Below, piece after piece: positions 42,786 to 50,909 of a stretch of DNA of 64,000 nt. Origin of the DNA: Pelomonas sp937871895 (GTDB lineage: Bacteria > Pseudomonadota > Gammaproteobacteria > Burkholderiales > Burkholderiaceae_C); assembly GCF_046348265.1 (NCBI RefSeq), contig NZ_JAXMEO010000014.1. One strand, given 5' to 3'. Every line of letters begins with the position of its first letter. Within the stretch, counting starts at the first letter, position 1. The translations under genes and the position numbers were made by a program. Under the pieces are notes generated by a model. It saw nothing but the letters and a program-made list of their open reading frames with translations. It was not told the DNA's origin and did not search any database.

Positions 42786-43712
42786 TCAAAGCCAGAGCGC
42801 CGTCGGCGTCTCGTCGGCCCAGTCACGCGGGCGCAGGAAGTCGCTGTAGAGCCGCGCTTCCGGCGTGCCGGGCTCGGGCGCCCAGTCGTAGCGCCAGGTC
42901 ACGACGGGGGGCATGGACATCAGGATGGACTCGGTGCGCCCGCCCGATTGCAGGCCGAACAGCGTGCCGCGGTCAAACACGAGGTTGAACTCGACGTAGC
43001 GGCCACGCCGGTAGGCCTGGAAGTCGCGTTCCCGCTCGCCATAGGCATAGCCCTGGCGGCGCTCGACGATGGGCAGGTAGGCCTGCGTGAAGGCGTCGCC
43101 CACGGCGCGGATCAAGGCAAAGCCGCCCTCGAAGCCGCCGTCCGTCACGTCGTCAAAGAAGATGCCGCCGATGCCGCGCGGCTCGTTGCGGTGCTTCAGG
43201 AAGAAGTACTCGTCGCACCAGGTTTTGTACTTGGCGTAGCGCTCGGCCCCGATGGCGTCTCGGCAGACGCGGTGGAAGTGCTGGGCATCGCGCTCGTAGC
43301 CGTAGTAGGGCGTCAGGTCCATGCCGCCGCCGAACCACACCACGGCCTCACGGTCCGCCGGCAGGGCCGCAAACATGCGCACGTTGGCGTGCACCGTGGG
43401 CACGAAGGGGTTGTGCGGGTGCAGCACCAGCGACACGCCCATGGCCTCAAACGGCGCGCCGGCCAACTCGGGCCGGTGCTGGGTGGCCGAGGGCGGCAGC
43501 ACGCGTCCTTTGACGTGCGAGAAGTTGACACCGCCGCGCTCGAAGACCGAGCCGCGCTCGATCAGGCGCGACAGACCATCGCCCTCCAGCCGCCCACCGG
43601 GCTCGCGCGTCCAGCCGTCGGACAGGAAGGCATTGCCATCGACCTGCTCCAGCTGGCTGACGATGCGGTGCTGCAGACCGAGCAGGTAGTCGCGGACCTC
43701 GGTGGTGTTCAT
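42786..43712 (-). CDS. hemF: Oxygen-dependent coproporphyrinogen-III oxidase
   Basis: A 308-residue cytoplasmic enzyme that decarboxylates coproporphyrinogen III to protoporphyrinogen IX with O2. Family blocks are clear: GGVNFSHVKG, HPHNPFVPTVHANVR, WFGGGMDLTPYY, the KHRNEPRGIGGIFFDD block and YVEFNLVFDRGT. It implies aerobic haem synthesis, in line with the hemCDXY cluster at 17829. The ATG overlaps the stop of the upstream acyltransferase gene by 4 bases. Confidence 0.97.
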   Translation of the reverse strand: MNTTEVRDYLLGLQHRIVSQLEQVDGNAFLSDGWTREPGGRLEGDGLSRLIERGSVFERGGVNFSHVKGRVLPPSATQHRPELAGAPFEAMGVSLVLHPHNPFVPTVHANVRMFAALPADREAVVWFGGGMDLTPYYGYERDAQHFHRVCRDAIGAERYAKYKTWCDEYFFLKHRNEPRGIGGIFFDDVTDGGFEGGFALIRAVGDAFTQAYLPIVERRQGYAYGERERDFQAYRRGRYVEFNLVFDRGTLFGLQSGGRTESILMSMPPVVTWRYDWAPEPGTPEARLYSDFLRPRDWADETPTALWL

Positions 43713-44332
43713 GGACGCTGAAAGGGTTGGATCGGCGAGGCCTGTTCGGGGCGACAGCCCTGGCGGCCTTGCAAGTAGCTGCGGAAGGCGGCGAAGTCGG
43801 CCTCGATATCGCCCGTGAGCTTCAAGAAGTGTTCGACGCCGATCACGCGGGTCTTGAAGTCGAAGTAAGCGAGCCCCAGCGGCACGCCCGTTTGCACTGC
43901 GACTTGGTAGGCGCCGGTGCGCCAGCCCGTGGTGAGCGAGCGTGTGCCTTCGGGCGCGGCCACGAGCCAGAAGCGCTCCCCGCGCTCGCGCGCCGCCTGC
44001 ATCTGCCGAGCGGTATCACCCGCCAGCCCCTGCGAGCTGCTGCGCACCACGGGAATGCCGCCGATGTAGCGCATCCAGCGGCCCAGCACGGGCAGCTTGA
44101 AGAGGCTGTCTTTGGCCCAAAAGCGGGCCTGGATGCCCAGCGCCCATTTGGCCAGCACGCCCACGGGGAAGTCCCAGTTCGAGGTGTGTGGATAGACCAG
44201 GATCACGCCCTGCTCAGCGGGCAGGCCGGTGGCGTCAATGCGCCAGCCGAAGACGCTCAGGATCCATCTTGCGAGCCGGCTCGGGGTGCCGAACGGGCAG
44301 GGCAGGTGGGTGAGCGTCTCAGGGGCGTTCAA
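43709..44332 (-). CDS. Lysophospholipid acyltransferase-family protein
   Basis: A 207-residue protein of the PlsC-like acyltransferase superfamily. The catalytic motif H-x4-D is His49-Asp54 (HTSNWD) and the second block APEGTRS binds the glycerophosphate-like acceptor. The family acylates glycerolipids or related molecules at the inner membrane; this short form lacks long membrane spans and its exact substrate is not known. It overlaps both neighbours (purD and hemF) by 4 bases, so it belongs to the same operon. Confidence 0.85.
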   Translation of the reverse strand: MNAPETLTHLPCPFGTPSRLARWILSVFGWRIDATGLPAEQGVILVYPHTSNWDFPVGVLAKWALGIQARFWAKDSLFKLPVLGRWMRYIGGIPVVRSSSQGLAGDTARQMQAARERGERFWLVAAPEGTRSLTTGWRTGAYQVAVQTGVPLGLAYFDFKTRVIGVEHFLKLTGDIEADFAAFRSYLQGRQGCRPEQASPIQPFQRP

Positions 44333-45609
44333 CGCTTGATGGCGCGGTGGCCGATGTCGGTGCGCAGCTGGCGACCGTCGAATTCAATCGACGCGGCCAA
44401 CTCGTACGCGTGCTGCGCCGCCTGCTTGACCGACTCGCCCAGCGCCGTGGCGCAGAGCACGCGGCCACCACTGGTGCGCAGCACCTCGCCGTCCAGCACC
44501 GTGCCGGCGTGGAAGACCATGCCGTCCGGCCCATCGGCAGGAAGGCCGGTGATGGCGTCGCCCTTGCGCGGGGTGAGCGGGTAGCCGTGGGCGGCGAGCA
44601 CGACGCCGAGGGCGGCGCGGCGGTCCCACTGCAGCTCGACCTGGTCGAGCGTGCCGTCGGTGGCGTGCAGCAGCACGTCCACAAGGTCGCTCTTGAGCCG
44701 CATCATGATGGGCTGGGTCTCGGGGTCGCCCATGCGGGTGTTGAACTCGACGGTGCGGGGCTGGCCGTGTTCGTCGATCATCAGGCCGGCGTAGAGGAAA
44801 CCGGTGAAAGGGTGGCCGTCCTTGGCCATGCCGGCGATGGTCGGCAGGATGATCTCGTGCATGGCCTTGGCGTGCACATTGGGCGTCACGACCGGTGCGG
44901 GCGAGTACGCGCCCATGCCGCCGGTGTTGGGGCCCTGGTCGCCGTCGAGCAGGCGCTTGTGGTCTTGACTCGTGGCCAGGGGCACGACGTTCTTGCCGTC
45001 GCACAGCACGATGAAGCTGGCTTCCTCGCCCTGCAGGAATTCTTCGATGACGACGCGCGCGCCACCTTCGTTGTGAACCACGCCGAGCTTGTTGTCAGCC
45101 AGGATCCAGTCGATGGCCTCGTGCGCCTCGGGCAGGGTCATCGCCACCACCACGCCCTTGCCGGCAGCCAGGCCGTCGGCCTTGATCACGATGGGGGCGC
45201 CTTGCGCGTCCACATAGGCGTGGGCGGCAGCGGTGTCGGTAAAGGTCTCGTAGGCGGCCGTGGGGATGCCGTGGCGCTTCATGAAGGCCTTGGCGAAGGC
45301 CTTGGAACTCTCCAACTGCGCGGCCGCCTTGGTGGGCCCAAAGATGCGCAGGCCACGGGCGCGGAACTCATCCACGGCGCCAGCGGCCAGATAGGCCTCG
45401 GGGCCGACGACGGTCAGCGAAATCTTCTGCTCGACGGCGAAGTCGGCGAGCTGCTTCACGTCCGAGATCGGGACGTTCTTGAGTTGCGGGTCGCGCGCCG
45501 TGCCGCCGTTGCCCGGCGCCACAAAGACCTGGCTGACCTTGGGGGACTGCGCCAGCTTCCAGGCCAGCGCGTGCTCGCGGCCACCATTGCCGAGGACGAG
45601 AACTTTCAT
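44329..45609 (-). CDS. purD: Phosphoribosylamine-glycine ligase
   Basis: A 426-residue ATP-grasp enzyme, second step of purine synthesis. Family blocks include VLGNGGREHALAWKL at the start, VVGPEAYLAAGAVDE, KADGLAAGKGVVVA, DGDQGPNTGGMGAYSP and NTRMGDPETQ. The length matches GARS proteins. It follows yebC on the minus strand after 8 bases. Confidence 0.97.
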   Translation of the reverse strand: MKVLVLGNGGREHALAWKLAQSPKVSQVFVAPGNGGTARDPQLKNVPISDVKQLADFAVEQKISLTVVGPEAYLAAGAVDEFRARGLRIFGPTKAAAQLESSKAFAKAFMKRHGIPTAAYETFTDTAAAHAYVDAQGAPIVIKADGLAAGKGVVVAMTLPEAHEAIDWILADNKLGVVHNEGGARVVIEEFLQGEEASFIVLCDGKNVVPLATSQDHKRLLDGDQGPNTGGMGAYSPAPVVTPNVHAKAMHEIILPTIAGMAKDGHPFTGFLYAGLMIDEHGQPRTVEFNTRMGDPETQPIMMRLKSDLVDVLLHATDGTLDQVELQWDRRAALGVVLAAHGYPLTPRKGDAITGLPADGPDGMVFHAGTVLDGEVLRTSGGRVLCATALGESVKQAAQHAYELAASIEFDGRQLRTDIGHRAIKR

Positions 45610-45617
45610 GCCTGCTT

Positions 45618-46340
45618 TCAGCCCAGAGCGGCGTTGTGATACACGGCCTGAACGTCGTCCAGGTCTTCGAGCACGTCGAGCAGCTTCTGCATGCGCTCGG
45701 CGTCTTCGCCGCTGATGTCGATGGTGTTCTCGGGCCGCATCGTCACCTCGGCCACCTCGGGGTTGAGGCCGGCGGCTTCGAGCGCGGCCTTGACGGCTTC
45801 GTAGTCGGCCGGAGCGGTCAGCACCTCGATGGCACCATCGTCGTCGGTCACCACGTCTTCGGCGCCGGCTTCCAGGGCCACTTCCATCACCTTGTCTTCC
45901 GACGTGCCGGGCGCGAACACGAACTGCCCGCAGTGCTTGAACTGGAAGGCCACCGAGCCTTCGGTGCCCAGGTTGCCGCCGTACTTGCTGAAGGCGTGGC
46001 GCACCTCGGCCACGGTGCGGACGCGGTTGTCCGTCATGGTGTCGAGGATGATGGCCGCGCCGGCGATGCCATAGCCCTCGTAGCGGATTTCCTCGTAGGA
46101 CAGGCCGTCCAGGTTGCCCGAGGCCTTGTCGATGTTGTACTTGATGCGGTCCGCCGGCATGTTGGCGGCCTTGGCCTTGTCCACGGCCAGGCGCAGGCGG
46201 GGGTTGTCCTTGATGTCCGGGCCACCCTGGCGCGCCGCCACGGTGATCTCGCGAATGATCCGCGTCCAGATCTTGCCGCGCTTCTCATCCTGGCGACCCT
46301 TGCGGTGCTGGATGTTGGCCCATTTGGAATGCCCTGCCAT
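45618..46340 (-). CDS. yebC: YebC/PmpR-family regulatory protein
   Basis: A 240-residue cytoplasmic protein with the invariant opening MAGHSKWANIQHRKGRQD, the IRYEGYG motif and ENTxxxSGEDAERM near the end. The family has been described as DNA-binding regulators and, in some bacteria, as ribosome-associated factors that help translate proline-rich stretches; which applies here is not known. It starts the minus-strand run yebC-purD-acyltransferase-hemF-nadD-rsfS-rlmH. Confidence 0.93.
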   Translation of the reverse strand: MAGHSKWANIQHRKGRQDEKRGKIWTRIIREITVAARQGGPDIKDNPRLRLAVDKAKAANMPADRIKYNIDKASGNLDGLSYEEIRYEGYGIAGAAIILDTMTDNRVRTVAEVRHAFSKYGGNLGTEGSVAFQFKHCGQFVFAPGTSEDKVMEVALEAGAEDVVTDDDGAIEVLTAPADYEAVKAALEAAGLNPEVAEVTMRPENTIDISGEDAERMQKLLDVLEDLDDVQAVYHNAALG

Positions 46341-46394
46341 GAGGAAGCCTTGTGTTTGAGTCGTTCTGAGGAACCCGGGATTTTAGGAGGGCCG

Positions 46395-46793
46395 TCAGCG
46401 CGCGGCACATTGCTGCCGCAGCCACTGGGCAAGCGCTGCTTCGTCCATCTCGCCTGCTGCCACGGCCAGCATGGTCAGCGTGGCGCTGGCGTCATCGGCC
46501 GTCAGCTCGAAGCCATTGAGCACGAGGAAGAGTTCCATGGCGACGTAGGCCGTTCGCTTGTTGCCGTCTACAAACGGGTGGTTCTTGGCAAGTCCGACGG
46601 CATAGGCGGCAGCGAGGTCAAAGGCGTCCGGGTCACCGTAGAGCGCGGCGTTCTGGGGACGGGCGAGGGCGGACTCGAACAGGCCCGCGTCGCGCGTGCC
46701 CGCTGCGCCCCCGTGCTCGGACAACTGCTCCAGGTGGACGGCTTGCAGGACGTCGGCGTTCAGCCAGCGCCATTGGCGCGGCGGGCGGCTCAC
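46395..46793 (-). CDS. Doc-type Fic-fold toxin
   Basis: A 132-residue protein with the Doc motif HPFVDGNKRTA (His72 to Ala82), the Fic variant that phosphorylates rather than AMPylates its target; P1 Doc inactivates elongation factor Tu. GTG at 46793 overlaps the antitoxin stop (GTGA). Unlike phage P1, the partner is an AbrB-fold protein, not Phd. The gene sits between yebC and a HerA-like ATPase, apart from any phage genes. Confidence 0.88.
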   Translation of the reverse strand: MSRPPRQWRWLNADVLQAVHLEQLSEHGGAAGTRDAGLFESALARPQNAALYGDPDAFDLAAAYAVGLAKNHPFVDGNKRTAYVAMELFLVLNGFELTADDASATLTMLAVAAGEMDEAALAQWLRQQCAAR

Positions 46794-47014
46794 TTGGCCA
46801 GCTCACGCAAGACGGCGCGGCGCTTCTTCATCAGCTCTCGCGCTGCCGACATCTGGTCCTCAAACTCGGCGCTGTAGGGAGAGAGCAGCACGCCGTTCAC
46901 GGCCTCGGAGAGGTAGAGCACATCCCCCTTCTCCACCTTCAGCCGCGCCAGGACCTCCTTGGGCAGGATGACGCCGACGGAGTTGCCGATCTGGGTGAGT
47001 TTCAGGGTGCTCAT
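46790..47014 (-). CDS. AbrB/MazE-fold antitoxin
   Basis: A 74-residue protein. MSTLKLTQIGNSVGVILPKEVL is the swapped-hairpin AbrB/SpoVT DNA-binding domain of MazE-like antitoxins, and the C-terminal helix (SAEFEDQMSAARELMKKRR) would neutralise the toxin. It overlaps the Doc gene by 4 bases. A perfect GTTATAAC palindrome lies 16 bases upstream of its ATG and is a candidate operator. Confidence 0.85.
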   Translation of the reverse strand: MSTLKLTQIGNSVGVILPKEVLARLKVEKGDVLYLSEAVNGVLLSPYSAEFEDQMSAARELMKKRRAVLRELAK

Positions 47015-47029
47015 GGTGAAACTTGGTTG

Positions 47030-47037
47030 GTTATAAC
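47030..47037. promoter_or_regulatory. Palindrome upstream of the AbrB/Doc pair
   Basis: GTTATAAC is an exact 8-base palindrome in an AT-rich patch (47015-47050) and contains TATAAC, a -10-like hexamer on the minus strand. It is well placed for autoregulation by the antitoxin. Confidence 0.45.
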
Positions 47038-47134
47038 TTTCGTAATACTACCCGAGGCAATCCTCGCTGGCGATGCCGTCCAGCCGGATATGAGCCGCAT
47101 AGACTGCACGCGTCCCCACCGTAACCCGCAGGCC

Positions 47135-48676
47135 ATGCCCACCCCCATCCTCCTCGCCCGCCACGGCGACGCCGTTGCCGAACTGCTGCCCGCCCTGGCC
47201 AACCGCCACGGCTTGATCACCGGGGCCACCGGCACGGGCAAGACCATCACGCTGCAGAAGCTGGCCGAGGGTTTCAGCCAGATGGGGGTACCGGTCTTCA
47301 TGGCGGACGTGAAGGGCGACCTGACCGGCATCAGCCAGACCGGCAAGCCGAGCGAAAAGTTGCTCGGCATCCTCAAGGAACGTGGCCTGGAGGCCCCGAC
47401 CCCCGTGGCCTGCCCGACGACGCTGTGGGACGTGTTTGGTGAGCAGGGCCACCCGGTGCGCGCGACGGTGTCGGACATGGGGCCGCTGCTGCTGTCGCGC
47501 ATGCTGGCGCTGAACGAGACCCAGGCCGGCGTGCTGCAGATGGTCTTCAAGATCGCCGACGACAACGGCCTGTTGGTGCTGGACCTGAAGGACCTGCGTG
47601 CCATGCTGCAGTACGTGGGCGACCACGCCAGCGAGTTCACGACGCAGTACGGCAATGTCTCGGCCGCCAGCGTCGGCGCCATCCAGCGCGGCCTGCTGCA
47701 GATCGAGGCGCAGGGCGGCGACAAGTTCTTTGGCGAGCCCATGCTCAACATCGCCGACTTCATGCAGACCGAGGGCGGGCAGGGGGTCATCAACATCCTG
47801 GCGGCCGAGAAGCTGATGAACGCCCCTCGGCTCTACGCCACCTTCCTGCTGTGGATGCTTTCGGAGCTCTTTGAGACCCTGCCCGAGGTGGGGGACGTCG
47901 ATCAACCCAAGTTGGTGTTCTTCTTTGACGAGGCGCACTTGCTCTTCAAGGACGCGCCCACGGCGCTGATCGAGCGCATCGAGCTCGTGGTGCGCCTGGT
48001 GCGCTCCAAGGGCGTGGGCGTGTACTTCGTGACGCAGAACCCGCTCGATGTGCCGGACTCGGTGCTGGGCCAGCTCGGCAACCGGGTGCAGCACGCGCTG
48101 CGGGCCTTCACCCCGCGCGACCAGAAGGCCGTGGTGACGGCGGCTGAGACCATGCGGCCCAAGCCGGGCCTGGACATCGCCGCTGCCATCACCGAGCTCG
48201 CGGTGGGCGAGGCGCTGGTGAGTCTGCTTGACGAGAAGGGTCGCCCCAGCGTGACGGATCGCCTCTACATCCTGCCGCCGGGCAGCCAGATCGGGCCCAT
48301 CACGCCGCAGCAACGTCAGGCGCTGATCGCCAACTCGCTGGTGGCCGGCGTGTACGAGAAGGCGCTGGACCGCGAGTCGGCCTACGAGAAGCTGATGGGC
48401 CAGCCGACATCGGCTGGCGCTGCGCCGGCCAGCCCGGCGCGGAGTGGCCCCGCCCCCGTGGCTCCGGCACCGGCCGAGTCTGGCGGCGGGCTGATGGACG
48501 GGCTCAAGGACGTGCTCTTTGGCAGCACGGGCCCGCGCGGCGGCCACAACCCGGGCTTGGCGGAGGCAGCCGCGAAGTCAGCCGTTCGCTCCATCGGCTC
48601 GGCCGTGGGCCGCGAGATCGTGCGGGGCGTGCTGGGCAGCCTGCTCGGCGGTGGTTCGACGCGGCGGCGGCGTTGA
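47135..48676 (+). CDS. HerA-like ATPase of the DUF853 (YjgR) family
   Basis: A 513-residue P-loop ATPase. The N terminus PILLARHGDA is followed by Walker A GATGTGKT at residues 30-37 and Walker B LVFFFDEAHLLF near 265; an arginine-rich segment RVQHALRAFTPRDQKA follows. The C-terminal 80 residues are an Ala/Pro/Gly-rich linker and a helical end with RSIGSAVGREIVRGVLGSLLGG. The family resembles HerA/FtsK pumps but its substrate is unknown. ATG 47135 is preferred over 47090 because family members start just before this block. Confidence 0.9.
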   Translation: MPTPILLARHGDAVAELLPALANRHGLITGATGTGKTITLQKLAEGFSQMGVPVFMADVKGDLTGISQTGKPSEKLLGILKERGLEAPTPVACPTTLWDVFGEQGHPVRATVSDMGPLLLSRMLALNETQAGVLQMVFKIADDNGLLVLDLKDLRAMLQYVGDHASEFTTQYGNVSAASVGAIQRGLLQIEAQGGDKFFGEPMLNIADFMQTEGGQGVINILAAEKLMNAPRLYATFLLWMLSELFETLPEVGDVDQPKLVFFFDEAHLLFKDAPTALIERIELVVRLVRSKGVGVYFVTQNPLDVPDSVLGQLGNRVQHALRAFTPRDQKAVVTAAETMRPKPGLDIAAAITELAVGEALVSLLDEKGRPSVTDRLYILPPGSQIGPITPQQRQALIANSLVAGVYEKALDRESAYEKLMGQPTSAGAAPASPARSGPAPVAPAPAESGGGLMDGLKDVLFGSTGPRGGHNPGLAEAAAKSAVRSIGSAVGREIVRGVLGSLLGGGSTRRRR

Positions 48677-48801
48677 GTGCCCGCGCATGGTGTGGTCTGC
48701 CGGCGGGGCCGTTGGCGCATGTCTGCAACGGCTCGCGCTTGCGTGCGCCCATTCATCGCGCCGGGCTGGCGGCTTGAGGCCTGGCGCCTGAGGATGCAGA
48801 C

Positions 48802-49953
48802 ATGACACCGCAACTGCCCCGTCAGGTCTTCGACCCCGACTGCGTCGAGCACCCCTTGATGCTGCCGAAGAATCTGCGTTGGAGCGAGCGGCGCCACTTC
48901 ATCACCGCGCTGGCGATTTGCCTGGTGGTCAGCTTCGTGATGTTTGCATTCAGGGGGCGCGACCTGCTGCCCATGACGGTCTATTCGGTCTTCATCGGCC
49001 TGCCGAGCGCCTACAGCATTCGCGGCTTGCAGTACCTGCTGTCACGCTGGCTGCTGCTGCGCCGGCCTGATGACGTGCGCCTGCAGCACGGCTGGGTTGG
49101 CTGGGGCTGGGCTTCGCCCTGCATCGTGCTGGGCTCCCTGGTGGGCTATGTGGTAGGTGTTTGGGGGGCAGACCAGGTCTTTGGCTTCCGTTCGGTCTAC
49201 ATCTGGGAGCAGGCGCCGGGGGCGGCAGCGCTGTCGCTCATCTTGATGACCTTCATCTCCCTGGTCATCACGGTGGGCTTCTATTCCTACTTTCGGATGC
49301 AGGCGCTGCAACTCGCGCAAGCCGATGCCCAGCGCCAGGCCGCCGAGGCGCGGCTCACGCTGCTGCAAAGCCAGCTGGAGCCGCACATGCTGTTCAACAC
49401 CCTGGCCAATCTGCGGGTGCTGATCAAGCTGCGGCCCGACGATGCCCAGACCATGCTGGACGAGCTGATTGCCTATCTGCGCGCCACGCTGCAGGCCAGC
49501 CGCAGCACCAGCCATGCGCTGCGCGACGAGTTTGCGCGCCTGGGTGACTACCTGGCCCTGATGCAGCGACGCATGGGCACGCGCCTGCAGGTGCACCTGG
49601 ACCTGCCTGCCGAGCTGGCCGAGGTGCAGCTGCCGCCATTGCTGCTACAACCCCTGGTCGAGAACGCCATCAAACATGGCCTGGAGCCGCATGTCGAAGG
49701 CGGGCGTCTGGTCGTGAGCGCCCAGCGGGACGGCGATCAGCTCGTGCTGCGGGTGCAAGACAACGGTGCGGGCCTGGCGACCCCGGCGCAGTCCGACGCC
49801 GACCCCTTCTCGCCTCAGGCCGTCGGGACGGGCTTTGGGCTGGCTCAGGTGCGTGAGCGCCTGTTGCACCGCTACGGCGCCGCCGCGCGTTTCGAGCTTC
49901 AGCCCCTGCCTGCCGGCGGCACGGAGGCCACCATCACTTTGCCTGCACCATGA
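48802..49953 (+). CDS. LytS-type sensor histidine kinase
   Basis: A 383-residue membrane kinase with about four spans (roughly 33-50, 57-75, 103-122 and 142-163) and a PF06580-type domain: His195 in LEPHMLFNTLANLR, the N box QPLVENAIKHGLEP and the glycine boxes DNGAGL and GTGFGLAQVRERL. It lacks a periplasmic sensor domain, so the stimulus may be sensed within the membrane. It overlaps its response regulator by 4 bases. This is the second such pair in the window; the two kinases share family motifs but are not close copies. Confidence 0.9.
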   Translation: MTPQLPRQVFDPDCVEHPLMLPKNLRWSERRHFITALAICLVVSFVMFAFRGRDLLPMTVYSVFIGLPSAYSIRGLQYLLSRWLLLRRPDDVRLQHGWVGWGWASPCIVLGSLVGYVVGVWGADQVFGFRSVYIWEQAPGAAALSLILMTFISLVITVGFYSYFRMQALQLAQADAQRQAAEARLTLLQSQLEPHMLFNTLANLRVLIKLRPDDAQTMLDELIAYLRATLQASRSTSHALRDEFARLGDYLALMQRRMGTRLQVHLDLPAELAEVQLPPLLLQPLVENAIKHGLEPHVEGGRLVVSAQRDGDQLVLRVQDNGAGLATPAQSDADPFSPQAVGTGFGLAQVRERLLHRYGAAARFELQPLPAGGTEATITLPAP

Positions 49954-50747
49954 CCATCACCGCCCTGATTGCTGAAGACGAGGCCCTGCTGGCCGAGGCC
50001 CTGCGCGTTGAACTGGGCGCACTGTGGCCCGAGCTGGAGGTCGTGGGGATCGCTCCTCACGGAGCGGCAGCCGTCGAGATGGCGCTGCAGCAGCGCCCGC
50101 AGGTCTGCCTGCTTGACATCCGCATGCCAGGCATGACGGGCCTGGAAGCCGCTGCCGCCATCACCGAGGACTGGCCGCTGGATGCCGGCAATCCACCGCT
50201 TTTTGTCTTTGTGACGGCCTACGACCAATACGCCGTCCAGGCCTTCGAGCGGGCGGCGGTGGACTATGTGCTCAAGCCCGTGCAGACCGGGCGCCTGCGT
50301 GCCACCGTGCAACGCCTGCAGGCGGCCCTGGCCACCCGGGCGCCCGCCGCCGACGCCCTGGCGGCGAGCGTGGAGACCCTGCGCGCCCTGCTGGCTGCCA
50401 CGCCGGTGGCCGAGGCCTCGCAACGCCTGCGCGTCGTGCAGGTGGCGCACGGCAGTGCCGTGCTGATGCTGCCGGTCGAAGAGATTGACTTCTTCGAGGC
50501 GGCCGACAAATACGTGCGCCTGACCCACCAGGGCCGCGAGCATCTGATCCGCATGTCGCTGCGCGAGCTGCTGCCGCGCCTGGACCCTGAGCGCTTCTGG
50601 CAGATCCACCGCGGCTGCATCGTGCGGGTGGACGCTGTGGAGCGCGCCGAGCGCGACGAGGCCGGGCACGTGACCCTGCACCTGCGCGGCCGGCCCGAGC
50701 GCCTGGCGGTGAGCCGGATGTACGCGGGCCTTTTCAAAGGCTTGTGA
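49950..50747 (+). CDS. LytTR-family response regulator
   Basis: A 265-residue regulator. The receiver domain has acidic residues at 9-11, Asp56 in LLDIRMPG, a threonine in FVTAYD and lysine in VLKPV. The C-terminal LytTR domain (about 160-265) shows FFEAADKYVRLTHQG and FWQIHRGCIVRV. It is translationally coupled with the kinase (ATGA overlap). Its targets are not visible nearby; glnS follows with a separate leader. Confidence 0.92.
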   Translation: MTITALIAEDEALLAEALRVELGALWPELEVVGIAPHGAAAVEMALQQRPQVCLLDIRMPGMTGLEAAAAITEDWPLDAGNPPLFVFVTAYDQYAVQAFERAAVDYVLKPVQTGRLRATVQRLQAALATRAPAADALAASVETLRALLAATPVAEASQRLRVVQVAHGSAVLMLPVEEIDFFEAADKYVRLTHQGREHLIRMSLRELLPRLDPERFWQIHRGCIVRVDAVERAERDEAGHVTLHLRGRPERLAVSRMYAGLFKGL

Positions 50748-50801
50748 CGGTGTGGCCGGGGATAATCCCGAGCTGTGATTCAGCAGCGAACTGTCTTATG
50801 A

Positions 50802-50896
50802 GACACCAAGTGTCAGATATCTCCAGCGGGCCGAGCGCCGGGCCGCTCCCAAGCCGGCCCGCATCCCCTCGGGGGATCGGCCGGTGTACTCACCGG
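50802..50896 (+). promoter_or_regulatory. glnS: Leader region of glnS with three inverted repeats
   Basis: Between the response regulator and glnS there are GACAC-CAA-GTGTC (50802-50814), ATCCCC/GGGGAT (50863-50877) and CCGGTG-TACT-CACCGG (50881-50896). The last ends within the probable ribosome binding site (GGACGAGGGG, 50895-50904), so folding could affect glnS translation. No known riboswitch is recognised. Confidence 0.4.
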
Positions 50897-50909
50897 ACGA
50901 GGGGTGCAC

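Noticed and set aside
50802..50909. T-box riboswitch before glnS
   Set aside because: No T-box consensus or specifier stem is seen, and such elements are not expected in Betaproteobacteria.
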